A stretch of 48,342 nt of DNA from Spirochaetia bacterium (GTDB taxonomy: Bacteria > Spirochaetota > Spirochaetia > Treponematales > Breznakiellaceae). Below the pieces are notes generated by a model that made no database searches, had not been told where the DNA came from, and saw nothing but the letters and a program-made list of their open reading frames with translations. A program made the position numbers and the translations under genes. Location of the stretch: the NCBI GenBank assembly GCA_026002265.1, contig BOBG01000004.1, positions 1-48,342 of the forward strand. Direction: 5' to 3'. Of the stretch, positions 8,609-17,249 are shown in pieces; position 1 is the stretch's first letter, and every line of letters begins with the position of its first letter.

Positions 8609-8642
8609 GTGATTCCTTAACATCACTGGATTAAGGAATCAC
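8609..8642. terminator. Hairpin between convergent genes
   Basis: A perfect 12-bp inverted repeat, GTGATTCCTTAA / TTAAGGAATCAC, with a 10-nt loop lies 28 bp after the lipoprotein gene and 108 bp before the convergent araD stop. No clean U tract follows on either strand, so it may act as a bidirectional terminator or only as an mRNA 3' stabiliser. Confidence 0.5.
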
Positions 8643-8750
8643 TTGTGTAAAAACCGGTTTTCTAATTCTTTAACGCAAGTTCAATGAAGGAAAGTTCATA
8701 GGAAATTCCCGGAAAATCTGTTACATAGTGATTTTCACTGTCACTACTAC

Positions 8751-9449
8751 TTACTTTTGTCCATAATACGCCTTGGCCCCGTGTTTACGCTCCCAATGTT
8801 TATGAATAATATATTCTGGAAGAGGCTGGGTGCGAGGATTAATGGTAAGCGTCAGGTAGGCCATTTTGCAAATTTCTTCCAATATCGCCGAATGATATAC
8901 CGCATGCACCGCACTTTCCCCCCATGTGAAAGGACCATGTCCCGCAACTAATACCATTGTTGTAATATCCGGATCCTCTTTACGAGACTGAAAAGTCCGG
9001 ATGATCAAATTACCGGTTTCCAGTTCATAATCATGTTTTACAGCATCTGCACTCATAAAACCGGTACAGGGGATTTCATGCGTGTTATGATCCGCATGAG
9101 TCGTACCCAAAACCGGTACTGAAAGCCGTGATTGGGCCCATGCAACTGCATACGTAGAATGGGTATGGCAAATTCCCCGGATACTGGGAAAACCGAGGTA
9201 TAAAATCCTGTGTGTTTCAGTGTCGGAAGATGGCCGGAGCGTACTATCAACAGTGTGTCCCGTAAGATCAATCACCACCATAGATTCCGGTTTTAACTCT
9301 TCATAAGGGACGCCGGAAGGTTTGATTGCAAAAACACCTTTATCCGGATCAAAAGCTGATGCATTACCCCATGTGTACTTTGCCAATTTTTGGCGCGCAA
9401 TCTCCATATTAGCTTCAAAAGCTTCTTCCCGTAATGTCTTATATTCCAT
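8751..9449 (-). CDS. araD: L-ribulose-5-phosphate 4-epimerase
   Basis: The 232-residue protein belongs to the class II aldolase/epimerase family and interconverts L-ribulose 5-phosphate and D-xylulose 5-phosphate. The active-site residues known for the E. coli enzyme appear at the same positions: D76 (SSDT), zinc ligands H95 and H97 (CHTHS), D120, H171 (GHGPFTWG), H218 and Y229 (YYGQK). GGGCGGGG lies just upstream of the ATG. No other arabinose or ascorbate gene is adjacent, so the substrate pathway is not defined by context. Confidence 0.93.
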   Translation of the reverse strand: MEYKTLREEAFEANMEIARQKLAKYTWGNASAFDPDKGVFAIKPSGVPYEELKPESMVVIDLTGHTVDSTLRPSSDTETHRILYLGFPSIRGICHTHSTYAVAWAQSRLSVPVLGTTHADHNTHEIPCTGFMSADAVKHDYELETGNLIIRTFQSRKEDPDITTMVLVAGHGPFTWGESAVHAVYHSAILEEICKMAYLTLTINPRTQPLPEYIIHKHWERKHGAKAYYGQK

Positions 9450-9539
9450 AAAAAACCCCGCCCTTGGATTAACTCCTTACCATTGATTGGATCGATGATA
9501 ACGCATACATGATAAAAATACAAGAACAACCTGGAATTA

Positions 9540-9592
9540 GGTCTGTCCTCTTATAATTATATATGTTAAAAAAAGATACTGGAGGTCTGTCC
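9540..9592. repeat. Direct pair of RAYT-type elements at the 3' end of truA
   Basis: GGTCTGTCC occurs at 9540-9548 and 9584-9592, 44 bp apart. The second copy encodes the last residues of TruA. A similar direct pair (43 bp apart) is at 42405 and 42448. Confidence 0.6.
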
Positions 9593-10360
9593 CCGCGTTG
9601 GATAGGCTACATTCCACAAAAAAAGTCCGGTCGGAGGCAGTGTCGGTCCCGCGTCTGAACGAAAACCAGCAGTGAGAATATCAGCAAAATGACTGGTGGA
9701 ACACTGCCGTTCTTCATAAAAAAGTAATGTACCCACGATAGATCGCACCATGTTCCATAAAAATGCATTTGCTGTGATCTCAAATACAAGTATATCACGA
9801 TCAATGAAAAAATACGCGTTGTTGATATACCGGAACCGGGAACGACTTGGGTCGCGGGCAGCGGCAAATAACGTACAATCCATTTCACCATGCAGCAGCC
9901 GGGCATAACTGTTGAGAATGTCAATCCGGGGAACATGCCGCAGGTGATGCGCGTAACGTCCTTCATGGGGAAGCGGGTCCCGGCCCCCAATCAGGTGATA
10001 CTGGTAGGTGCGGGAACGGGCATCAAACCGGGCATGAAAACCGGGATCAACTGCATGGGATTCAAGGATTCGCAGGTCCGGAGCGAGGAATCCATTGAGC
10101 GCCGGCACAAAACGCTCCGGCTCAATCCGGGCAATATCCGTGTAAAAATTCGCCATTTGTCCAGCCGCATGAACACCCGCATCGGTCCGTCCAGCCCCGG
10201 TGAGCGGAACCGGATGGTGGTGCATCTTTTCCAGTGCATTCTCCAGAACACCTTGAACCGTACGCCGGCCGTCTTGGCGCTGCCAGCCGGAAAAATCAGT
10301 CCCATCATAGGCAATCCGGAGCCGGATATTCCGTTTTTCATTGGTACCGGCTGGAATCAT
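9566..10360 (-). CDS. truA: tRNA pseudouridine(38-40) synthase TruA
   Basis: The 264-residue enzyme makes pseudouridine at positions 38-40 of the tRNA anticodon arm. The catalytic aspartate is D60 in GAGRTDAGVHA. The N-terminal RIAYDGTDFSGWQRQ and the C-terminal AGPTLPPTGLFLWNV are family signatures. Typical bacterial TruA ends soon after the V-x-YP segment. Here about ten more residues (TRGQTSSIFF) are encoded by a GGACAGACC repeat element, so the tail is probably an insertion product. It starts 3 bp after the DUF2225 gene, indicating one transcript. Confidence 0.95.
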   Translation of the reverse strand: MIPAGTNEKRNIRLRIAYDGTDFSGWQRQDGRRTVQGVLENALEKMHHHPVPLTGAGRTDAGVHAAGQMANFYTDIARIEPERFVPALNGFLAPDLRILESHAVDPGFHARFDARSRTYQYHLIGGRDPLPHEGRYAHHLRHVPRIDILNSYARLLHGEMDCTLFAAARDPSRSRFRYINNAYFFIDRDILVFEITANAFLWNMVRSIVGTLLFYEERQCSTSHFADILTAGFRSDAGPTLPPTGLFLWNVAYPTRGQTSSIFF

Positions 10361-10363
10361 TGG

Positions 10364-11224
10364 TTAATCATCTTCGTTCAGAATTTTTGCAAGTTTTTCG
10401 TACAAATTCCGAGCGTGTTCCAAAAGTGGACCCGGTTTTTCCTTGGAAGATTTGCCGATTCCGAAAATCTTCGCAATAGTCCGTTTTGAGTCGCTTAATC
10501 GTGCTACTCTCTGCTCACGATCTTCAGTTTGTCCGTATTTAAATTCCAACAGTCCAATCAGATAGAGCGCACCCTCATAACCGTAATTTTTGTCAGTATC
10601 GGGACCAAGAAAGGACATTCCGGAGAGTGTTTCCTTTCCGGATTGCTCCTTAGCGATAGCTTGAGTGTAAAGAAAAAGGGACTTTTGCTTGAAAAGCAGC
10701 GCAAGCCAATCGTAATTTTCAGCCGGCTTGGTTTTATGCAATTCCTCAAAGAGCCATGCGGTCCGGATCGCACTGACAGCTTGTTTAATGGTCGGCGAAG
10801 TTTCCTTATTATAAAAGTCATAACACCGGAGCGCAAGATATAACGAAGCAGTTCCGGAACGTAAATCCCGGTAATCCTCAAAATCAACATTTGAAAAAAT
10901 CTTGTTAAAATCTTCAAAACGCTGATCTTCATCCTCCCGCACCGCGCCAATATTTCCGACCGGCAGATTCTCAAAATCCTTATCTAAAGAAGCAAACAGA
11001 CATTCCGGACAAACCGTTGCCACATAAGCAAGTGGATACACATTTCCATATTTTACGGAAGGCTCGTAAAGCCGGTGCAGCTCATCAGTGATAGCCCCAG
11101 CGATAAGCCGCCCGCTTCCGGAAAGCAATTCTTCCCGATAAAAAAATGCCCCGCACGCCGGACACACCGTTTTATCTTTCGACATATAAGAAATCTTTAC
11201 ATCTCTTTCTTCTAATTTTGCCAT
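10364..11224 (-). CDS. DUF2225-type cytoplasmic protein of unknown function
   Basis: A 286-residue protein without a signal peptide. Two CPxC pairs (C21/C24 in CPACGAFF, C72/C75 in CPECLF) suggest one bound metal, probably zinc. The rest is helical and resembles tandem helix pairs (residues about 100-285). This layout matches DUF2225 (COG1655), whose role is unknown. It lies immediately upstream of truA and is probably co-transcribed with it. The C-terminal 60 residues are charged and may be a coiled coil. Confidence 0.7.
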   Translation of the reverse strand: MAKLEERDVKISYMSKDKTVCPACGAFFYREELLSGSGRLIAGAITDELHRLYEPSVKYGNVYPLAYVATVCPECLFASLDKDFENLPVGNIGAVREDEDQRFEDFNKIFSNVDFEDYRDLRSGTASLYLALRCYDFYNKETSPTIKQAVSAIRTAWLFEELHKTKPAENYDWLALLFKQKSLFLYTQAIAKEQSGKETLSGMSFLGPDTDKNYGYEGALYLIGLLEFKYGQTEDREQRVARLSDSKRTIAKIFGIGKSSKEKPGPLLEHARNLYEKLAKILNEDD

Positions 11225-11281
11225 ACAACCATTTTTACCGCTAAACCGGCATCGGTCAAGTTAGCTCCGAAGGGAGATCGA

Positions 11282-11290
11282 GGTCTGTCC
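11282..11290. repeat. RAYT-type element supplying the stop codon of the phosphatase gene
   Basis: GGTCTGTCC on the plus strand. Read along the phosphatase gene, the TAG stop (11290-11292) is the first part of TAGGACAGACC, so the element marks the exact 3' end of the gene. Confidence 0.6.
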
Positions 11291-12408
11291 TATAATTTTG
11301 AGAGTTTTGCCTTTAAAGCGTTAAGTTCCGCTGCACTCAAGCCGACAGCTCCTTGGAGGTATTGTTCCACAGCTTTTTGGACATTTGCATCAGTTACCGG
11401 AATATTTGCATTGAGCAGCGTTAAATTATCCACAATAATATGTGAAATAAGATCGTAACGGGCTTCATTTTTCTGAACGCCGTAGTAATTTTCAAAACTG
11501 AGCATATAATCTGCCTTAATGTCAGCAATATTCGCCCCCATTAAAGCCTCCAAAAGTGCGCTTAGGATTCCGGCCCGATCCTTGCCTTCGTTGCAATGAA
11601 TCAGATAGGGGCCGGGACGGGCTGCCATGAATTGCAATCCTTTCAACAATTTTCCGGGAAAGTCCGGACTCTTAATATCAACACCCATATTGAGATTCAC
11701 CACATTGCCAGAATCAACCATTTCTTGATACCACAGAGAGGTCGCGGCATTGTTCAGTAATTCCTCGTCAGAATCTGCAAGATTGATGATCGTATTGATT
11801 CCGGCCGCTTCGGCAAGCTTTGCACTAAAAGGCGCACGGGCATCACCGAGTGCCGGATGACTGCTCCGGTACACAATATTAGGGGCAATACCGGCAGAAT
11901 GTACATTCCGGAAATTGCCAAAAATTGCATCGCTCGCATAATCGGTCCGGTTTTCAGATTTCACCAGATGCCGGATCTCGAATTCCGCACGGTAAGCTCC
12001 CACCTCCGACATAGTGATGCGGATTGGAGTCCCTTCCACGATTCCGGTCCGTTCGCTCATGTTTCCATGGTTGATCGCCAACGCAACGGCCTCTTCATTC
12101 AAACGCACCAGAGCATTTCCATTATCAACATCGCTGTATGTGTTTACAATGGGGGCTTCAGCACGGTAGTTTCCAGCCGAGATTGACACAATGTCCCCCA
12201 ACGCATAACCGAAGCTTTTCAACTCATCAGGCCGGATACTCGTGGTGATATTTCCATACTTGTCAACTGAAAGAGCAGTTACATACAAATCCAGAAAAAC
12301 CGGAGTACTTGGGAGCCGGTTTTTTTCAAGGATCGGTGCGGCCGTCAGCGCAGTGCCGGCAAAAAATCCAAACATCAGCAGAAAAAAAGTTGCAACAGTG
12401 TTTTTCAT
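11290..12408 (-). CDS. Exported tyrosine phosphatase with SAM-hydroxide-adenosyltransferase-like N-terminal domain
   Basis: 372 residues from the ATG at 12408, which follows GGAGGAATC. Residues 1-23 form a cleavable signal peptide ending LTAA. Residues about 38-130 (VTALSVDKYGNITTSI, then NTYSDVDNGNALVRLN and AINHGN) resemble the C-terminal beta domain of SAM hydroxide adenosyltransferases (DUF62). Residues about 165-330 form a Y_phosphatase3-like domain with the CX5R loop HCNEGKDRAG (C272, R278). It should remove phosphate from protein tyrosine or a small molecule in the periplasm. The combination of domains is unusual. The N-terminal assignment is inferred from motifs only; the phosphatase call is firm. 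Confidence 0.82.
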   Translation of the reverse strand: MKNTVATFFLLMFGFFAGTALTAAPILEKNRLPSTPVFLDLYVTALSVDKYGNITTSIRPDELKSFGYALGDIVSISAGNYRAEAPIVNTYSDVDNGNALVRLNEEAVALAINHGNMSERTGIVEGTPIRITMSEVGAYRAEFEIRHLVKSENRTDYASDAIFGNFRNVHSAGIAPNIVYRSSHPALGDARAPFSAKLAEAAGINTIINLADSDEELLNNAATSLWYQEMVDSGNVVNLNMGVDIKSPDFPGKLLKGLQFMAARPGPYLIHCNEGKDRAGILSALLEALMGANIADIKADYMLSFENYYGVQKNEARYDLISHIIVDNLTLLNANIPVTDANVQKAVEQYLQGAVGLSAAELNALKAKLSKL

Positions 12409-12469
12409 GATTCCTCCAACCGAAGTATACAATAGAAAAGAGTGAAAAGGAAAGAGGAAAAAATAGTTA

Positions 12470-12555
12470 AAAACTAGCAGTTAGTAGTTATGAACTAGAA
12501 AAAGCTAGTTGAAAACTAGCGGCTATTAGTTGGAAAGTGGCAGTTAGAAAATAAT
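12470..12555. repeat. Degenerate AACTAGC/GTTAG intergenic repeat
   Basis: A short AT-rich spacer built from imperfect copies of AGTT-(G/A)AAAACTAGC-(A/G)GTTAG, about 18-24 bp each. It includes the hairpin AACTAG/CTAGTT (12493-12498 and 12505-12510). It lies between the hemW stop and the phosphatase start. Simple degenerate repeats of this type are seen between genes in many bacteria; no function is evident. Confidence 0.45.
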
Positions 12556-12564
12556 AGATAGCAA

Positions 12565-13683
12565 TTAGCTTCTATTTTCTATCTCTTCAAAGGTTTGGAT
12601 TAAAAACCGGTTTAAAAAAAGGAGTCCCTCCGGAGTCAGCGCATTCTTTCCCGGTTGAATCATGCCTTTATGTTTCCATGAATCAAGTGTTTCCGGTATA
12701 TATGATTCCAGATTGATACCGAACCGGTTCTTAAAAAGTCCTTCGTCAGGACCTTCGATGTACCGGAAACCCATCAAGAGCATTTCTTGTACCAGCGTCA
12801 GTTGATCCAATGATTCTTCCACTGCATCATGCCGGAAATAGTTCTCTATATCCGGATTATAGGTTCGACGGGTCCCGGTTCCCTTTTTTTCATCAATAAT
12901 TGTCCCGGATGCAGCCGCGCCCGCTCCAAGCCACGATTGCATACGCCAATACCGGATATTGTGCTGACAGCGTTTACCAGGGCGTGCAAAATTTGAAACT
13001 TCATACTGCATATACGAATATTGTTCCAGCAGATCGCGCCCGAAGCAGTACAGTGCATCAGCTTGATCCGGCAGAGGCAGCAAGTGAAAAAAAGGCACAG
13101 AAGGCTCTACCGTCAATGAATACAAGGAAATATGCCCAGGTGAACATGAACATACCCGGTTAATATCCTCACGGAGCTGGGCTTCAGTTTGAAAGGGGAG
13201 TCCGGTCATCAGATCAACCGAAAAAGATTCCGGAAAGAAGCGTGTAATGAGTTCAAGTTTTTCCATGATCGCATGGGGATCTCCGGCACGGTTTAGTGCC
13301 TGCCGGGATTTTTCATAAAATGTTTGTATACCAATACTTAACCGAGTGGCTCCGCCGGACAGACAGGCATCAAGAAAATCCTCATTAACCGATTCTGGAT
13401 TGGCTTCCACCGTTATTTCCGGAATATATCCGGGAAAAATACCATGAATCCGTTTAAACAACCATTCGATCCTGCGCGCTCCAAGCACCGAAGGTGTTCC
13501 CCCGCCAATATATAGGCTGGGAATTTCGTTTATGTTATATTGTTGAATTTGCTGCTCAATATCGGTACACAGCATTTCAAGGTAAAATTGAACGTCAGTT
13601 TTCGGCACTTCAACCGAATAAAAATCACAGTAATCGCACAAGCTCGCGCAGAACGGAATATGAAGATAGAGGGACGCTGTCAC
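12565..13683 (-). CDS. hemW: Radical SAM heme chaperone HemW-like protein
   Basis: The 372-residue protein carries the radical-SAM cysteine motif C12-x3-C16-x2-C19 (FCASLCDYCDF), the GGGTPS motif and the HemN C-terminal domain. It resembles HemW, a heme-binding relative of coproporphyrinogen III dehydrogenase. Whether it inserts heme or acts as an oxidase cannot be told here. The GTG start overlaps the stop of the upstream lepB gene by four bases (GTGA), so it is the last gene of a lepB-lepB-hemW operon. Confidence 0.9.
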   Translation of the reverse strand: MTASLYLHIPFCASLCDYCDFYSVEVPKTDVQFYLEMLCTDIEQQIQQYNINEIPSLYIGGGTPSVLGARRIEWLFKRIHGIFPGYIPEITVEANPESVNEDFLDACLSGGATRLSIGIQTFYEKSRQALNRAGDPHAIMEKLELITRFFPESFSVDLMTGLPFQTEAQLREDINRVCSCSPGHISLYSLTVEPSVPFFHLLPLPDQADALYCFGRDLLEQYSYMQYEVSNFARPGKRCQHNIRYWRMQSWLGAGAAASGTIIDEKKGTGTRRTYNPDIENYFRHDAVEESLDQLTLVQEMLLMGFRYIEGPDEGLFKNRFGINLESYIPETLDSWKHKGMIQPGKNALTPEGLLFLNRFLIQTFEEIENRS

Positions 13684-14405
13684 GGAATTCCAAACCGGTT
13701 AAGGGGCCAGTACCGGAACAGTAGTCGCCCGGATAGAGATTCAACCGGAATCGGTCCCCATGTGCGGGCATCATTAGTATTGCTCCTGTCGTCAGATAGT
13801 ACAAAATATTCGTCTTCACCCACCACAGTTGAAGAATATATTCCGGAAAAAGGCAGACTCTGATCCCAGAGCGCCGGAATCTGGGGAATGTTGACGGTGT
13901 AAGGTTTTGTAGTCAATTCAAATTCAGTGACTGGGTACAGTGCATCACGGGGTTTGACTCGGCAGATAAAACCGGCTATAGAAATTTCGTCACCGGGCAG
14001 AGCCACGACTCGTTTTATGAAAAAATCTTCGTCTGTACTGAGTATAGAGATCCGTTGTGCAGTAAAAAACCGGACGATTCCATCTGCAAAAATGAGAAAA
14101 ATATTCGGCTGTTTCGTGATTCCATGGTGCACGAGAACAATATCGCCCCGGTGCAAAGAAGGATTTCTTTTCATTAAACCAAGATCCGAGAATAATGACC
14201 GGATCGTAAATGATGAAACGATAAACCGGTCCCCGGTCCGCAACTGGGGTTCCATGCTGTTCGTTTCCAGATTCCGGGTAGAAAATATCAATGTGGTCAC
14301 GGCAATATAACCGAGGAGTACAAGCAGCGCGATTCCGATAAGCCGGATCGTTCGGTACTGTTTACGCTTATGGTCAATGTAATTACTCCGGTACCGGGCA
14401 CTCAT
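13680..14405 (-). CDS. lepB: Signal peptidase I (second of two in tandem)
   Basis: 241 residues with one N-terminal membrane helix (about 21-42). The catalytic serine is S50 in TNSMEPQL and the general-base lysine K131 in FFIKRVVALPGD. Box E is LSDDRSNTNDARTWGPI. It cleaves signal peptides of secreted proteins at the outer face of the inner membrane. The sequence between Ser and Lys is longer than in minimal enzymes. Its ATG overlaps the stop of the upstream lepB by four bases (ATGA), and its own stop overlaps hemW. Confidence 0.93.
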   Translation of the reverse strand: MSARYRSNYIDHKRKQYRTIRLIGIALLVLLGYIAVTTLIFSTRNLETNSMEPQLRTGDRFIVSSFTIRSLFSDLGLMKRNPSLHRGDIVLVHHGITKQPNIFLIFADGIVRFFTAQRISILSTDEDFFIKRVVALPGDEISIAGFICRVKPRDALYPVTEFELTTKPYTVNIPQIPALWDQSLPFSGIYSSTVVGEDEYFVLSDDRSNTNDARTWGPIPVESLSGRLLFRYWPLNRFGIP

Positions 14406-15388
14406 TGAATCGATCCTATCCGCCGGAGCGGCCAGTAGATCAGTTGGCCCTGACCAAGTATCTTTGTTATTCGCACGGGCCCGAAATACCGGCCGTCACG
14501 GGAATTATCCCGGTTATCGCCGAGCGGCATGATTCTCCCGTCCGGTACATACCAGCCTTGTGAGAGTTGTGCAAGCCGGATCCGGTACCGGTTGTCATGA
14601 GGATTTGCGCTCCGGAGCATTGTCAGCCGCGACTTTTCGTACGCAAAATAATCCGCGTACTGCTGAATACGCGAAGCCGGTTCGGCTGCGGAAATGAGAG
14701 ATTGCGGAGGATTCAGCCACATATCCTGATACGCGGAAATGGTTCCTGCCGCCTCAAGGGAGGGGTACCGGGAACCTTCCATTAACCGGCTGATACGGTG
14801 GTTATAGCCCCGGTCCTTGTTAAAATCCCGTTCACGAACCACATGATCCTCACCTGCAAACCGGATCCGAATCTCCCCCCGGTCAAGAGTCAAAATGTCG
14901 CCGGGCATTCCAACCGCCCGTTTGATCAGAAAATGAGCTTCCGGCTGTCCGGATGCGTCCCGGTCAATATCAACCAGTGAGAGAGTGAGCATATACAAAA
15001 CCCGCTGTACAATATCAAAAACCGGCCCTCGGGAAATGTAGGAAGGATTTTCAAAAATAATGACATCATTCCGGTGCGGCTTGATGGGGCTGGGCAGCTT
15101 TGCGACTCCGGGGAGGAGTTCAGGTCCAAAAATGATTTTATTAACAAAAATATGATCGCCGATGAGAAGAGTGTCGATCATGGATCCGGAAGGAATCCGG
15201 TACGCTTGAAACAGGTACTGATTTATGAGCAGCACCATACCGGCCGCCCATACAAAAGCCTCAAGCCAATCCACGATGACATTTTTTTGTTTTTGTTTCT
15301 CTTTTTTTATCCGTATTTTTTTTCGCCGGCGTGTGAGCACACGCTCGGTCACTAGGGCGACTCGATCAAAAAAATCATCTTTTGGCAT
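14402..15388 (-). CDS. lepB: Signal peptidase I (first of two in tandem), enlarged
   Basis: 328 residues from the ATG at 15388; a TTG at 15457 would add 23 residues that lack similarity. A basic segment (RRRKKIRIKKEKQKQK) precedes the membrane helix (about 41-60). Catalytic S69 is in PSGSM, K156 in FLIKRAVGMPGD, and box E is LGDNRDNSRDGRYFG. About 100 extra residues between the Lys region and box E enlarge it relative to E. coli-type cores. It is the first gene of the leftward operon and starts 68 bp from a divergent gene. No strong Shine-Dalgarno sequence was found, so the start is moderately certain. Confidence 0.9.
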   Translation of the reverse strand: MPKDDFFDRVALVTERVLTRRRKKIRIKKEKQKQKNVIVDWLEAFVWAAGMVLLINQYLFQAYRIPSGSMIDTLLIGDHIFVNKIIFGPELLPGVAKLPSPIKPHRNDVIIFENPSYISRGPVFDIVQRVLYMLTLSLVDIDRDASGQPEAHFLIKRAVGMPGDILTLDRGEIRIRFAGEDHVVRERDFNKDRGYNHRISRLMEGSRYPSLEAAGTISAYQDMWLNPPQSLISAAEPASRIQQYADYFAYEKSRLTMLRSANPHDNRYRIRLAQLSQGWYVPDGRIMPLGDNRDNSRDGRYFGPVRITKILGQGQLIYWPLRRIGSIQ

Positions 15389-15456
15389 ACTGGAATATGC
15401 TACTTTAAAATGACAATCCTTGACAAGATACCGGGACAAGCCCATAATCCGGTACA

Positions 15457-16794
15457 ATGTTTGGAAAAAAGAATCCGCCGCGGATTAGCATAGAAACGCT
15501 GCCGGAAGATATTGTACATCTTAAAACGATTCTCGGTGTAAAACCCGGAGTCTACCTTTCGATTCTCTATGCGTGTGTACTTTTTTTGATTCTGTTTTTT
15601 TTCCTCATCTTTCCCGGAATCTCCAAGCCCGGAACTGTTCTCTCCCTGTCCAGCGATCCGGCCGGTGCAGCCGTCCGGGTTGACGACATCTACTATGGAA
15701 CCACTCCCTGCGATATTTTTGTCAGCCGGGGCGAACACCGGATTCAGGTACTTTTACCGGATTTTACTCCTTATGAAGAAACACGTAACGTCAGCAGCCG
15801 GCTCTTCGGTTCGCTTTTTGTACCAAAGCGCATTTCTTTTATGGTGAATCTTGAAACAAAGAATCCGGATGCAGTTTTGAGCCGCGGTGCGGCCGAATAC
15901 GCGGCATGGTCATTCACCGGTGAATCAACCTCAGCCTACCAGATTCCTCAGGTTTTATCTGAAACGGTTTACCGCGCCCGTGCAACTGACCCGGAAACGC
16001 TCAACTCTTTGATCAAAGGTTCAGCCCGGTACGCCGGAACAAAGACAACGTTCCGGGATATGGTCAGAGCAAAGGTCCTCGGCGATAATGCTGGAAACGC
16101 TCCTTCACCGGTGAGTCTCCTCCGGTCAGCCTCCGATGTGCTCGCATACCTTTCTGAATACCCGGAATCTGCGGCATGGCTTGCGGGAATGCTTCCACGG
16201 GAAGAGACGAATCATGCATGGTTTCAAAAAAAAGCTGATCCGCCGGCAACACCTCAATTAAGCGGCCGGCAAATTGTAATTGAGGGAATTGTATTTCATG
16301 AAATTGGTGATTTTTGGATCGCCCATGCAGAAGTAAACACTGATTCATGGGATTTATTCCTGTCCGCTCATCCGGAATGGAAAGTTGATGATACTGGTTA
16401 TTGGACTGATACGATTGAAATTGTGGGAGTTTCGTGGTATGCGGCTCGTGCCTACTGTGAATGGCTCACTGGTTTTCTCCCGCCGGAGTTGAACGGCTAT
16501 CAGATCCGGCTTCCCTCAGAATCTGAGTGGGAACAGAGCGCTCGTGCGGACGATTCCTTGCCGGTACTTGAGAATATGCTCGGAGGTCTGTGGGAATGGT
16601 GTTCTGATTATTTCGTTCCGGTGCATAGCCTTCCAGACGCTTTTCCGATTGAGGGTCCGGAACGGAGTATACGTGGCGGCTCATGGGTGAACACGCCGGC
16701 CACACTGTCAATAGACACCCGCGGCTCACTTCCGCCGGATTGGTCGTCTCCTTTTGTTTCCTTCCGGCCCGTGATTGCACCCGTCAGCCGGTGA
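15457..16794 (+). CDS. Membrane-anchored PEGA and formylglycine-generating-enzyme-like protein
   Basis: 445 residues. A single membrane helix (about 33-54) is followed by a PEGA domain (about 60-132: LSLSSDPAGAAVRVDDIYYG, GEHRIQV), a helical linker, and a C-terminal FGE/SUMF1-type domain (about 260-440: SWYAARAYCEWLTG, IRLPSESEWEQSAR, GGLWEWCSDYF, IRGGSWVN). True FGE enzymes oxidise a sulfatase cysteine, but many bacterial members are non-catalytic or have other roles. PEGA modules often bind cell-wall or surface polymers, so this is probably an envelope protein. The ATG has a weak ribosome site. It is transcribed away from lepB. Confidence 0.82.
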   Translation: MFGKKNPPRISIETLPEDIVHLKTILGVKPGVYLSILYACVLFLILFFFLIFPGISKPGTVLSLSSDPAGAAVRVDDIYYGTTPCDIFVSRGEHRIQVLLPDFTPYEETRNVSSRLFGSLFVPKRISFMVNLETKNPDAVLSRGAAEYAAWSFTGESTSAYQIPQVLSETVYRARATDPETLNSLIKGSARYAGTKTTFRDMVRAKVLGDNAGNAPSPVSLLRSASDVLAYLSEYPESAAWLAGMLPREETNHAWFQKKADPPATPQLSGRQIVIEGIVFHEIGDFWIAHAEVNTDSWDLFLSAHPEWKVDDTGYWTDTIEIVGVSWYAARAYCEWLTGFLPPELNGYQIRLPSESEWEQSARADDSLPVLENMLGGLWEWCSDYFVPVHSLPDAFPIEGPERSIRGGSWVNTPATLSIDTRGSLPPDWSSPFVSFRPVIAPVSR

Positions 16795-16819
16795 TTTTCT
16801 CCGTTAGTTACACCAAGAT

Positions 16820-17158
16820 ATGCCGCGCTTTAGAACTCAGCCTATCGTGTTAATGATAGTAAAAATTACCATGTTTTTTTTGGGCGGAGCGAGCTTTGCC
16901 ACTTTTCTTGTGTATGAAATCGGAATCCTCTACGATTTTCCAGAATTTATGGAAGTGATACTTCTCCGGGGACTGACGATTGAGGGGGTTTGTTTGGGAA
17001 TCGGCTCCTGCTACGGATTGCTCCTCAACGCTTTCCTCTTATTCCGCCGGAAAATACGGCAGTATATAGCAGGAATCATTGGTTATATTTTTTTAGGAGC
17101 ATTTGGATTCACGCTAGCAGCCCTTTCCGCATTTTTCCGGATAATTACTGATATGTGA
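16820..17158 (+). CDS. Small hypothetical membrane protein
   Basis: 112 residues with three predicted membrane helices (about 9-31, 47-73 and 82-107) separated by a short basic loop (FRRKIRQY). No family recognised. It follows the PEGA-FGE gene by 25 bp on the same strand, so the two are probably co-transcribed. The ribosome site is weak. Confidence 0.6.
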   Translation: MPRFRTQPIVLMIVKITMFFLGGASFATFLVYEIGILYDFPEFMEVILLRGLTIEGVCLGIGSCYGLLLNAFLLFRRKIRQYIAGIIGYIFLGAFGFTLAALSAFFRIITDM

Positions 17159-17249
17159 TTTTTCCTTCAAACTATTTCTTTTTAAAACGTATTGAAAAAT
17201 TTTTAAGTTGGCAGTTGCATATTTCATACCAGTACAGTAAACTGCCGGA

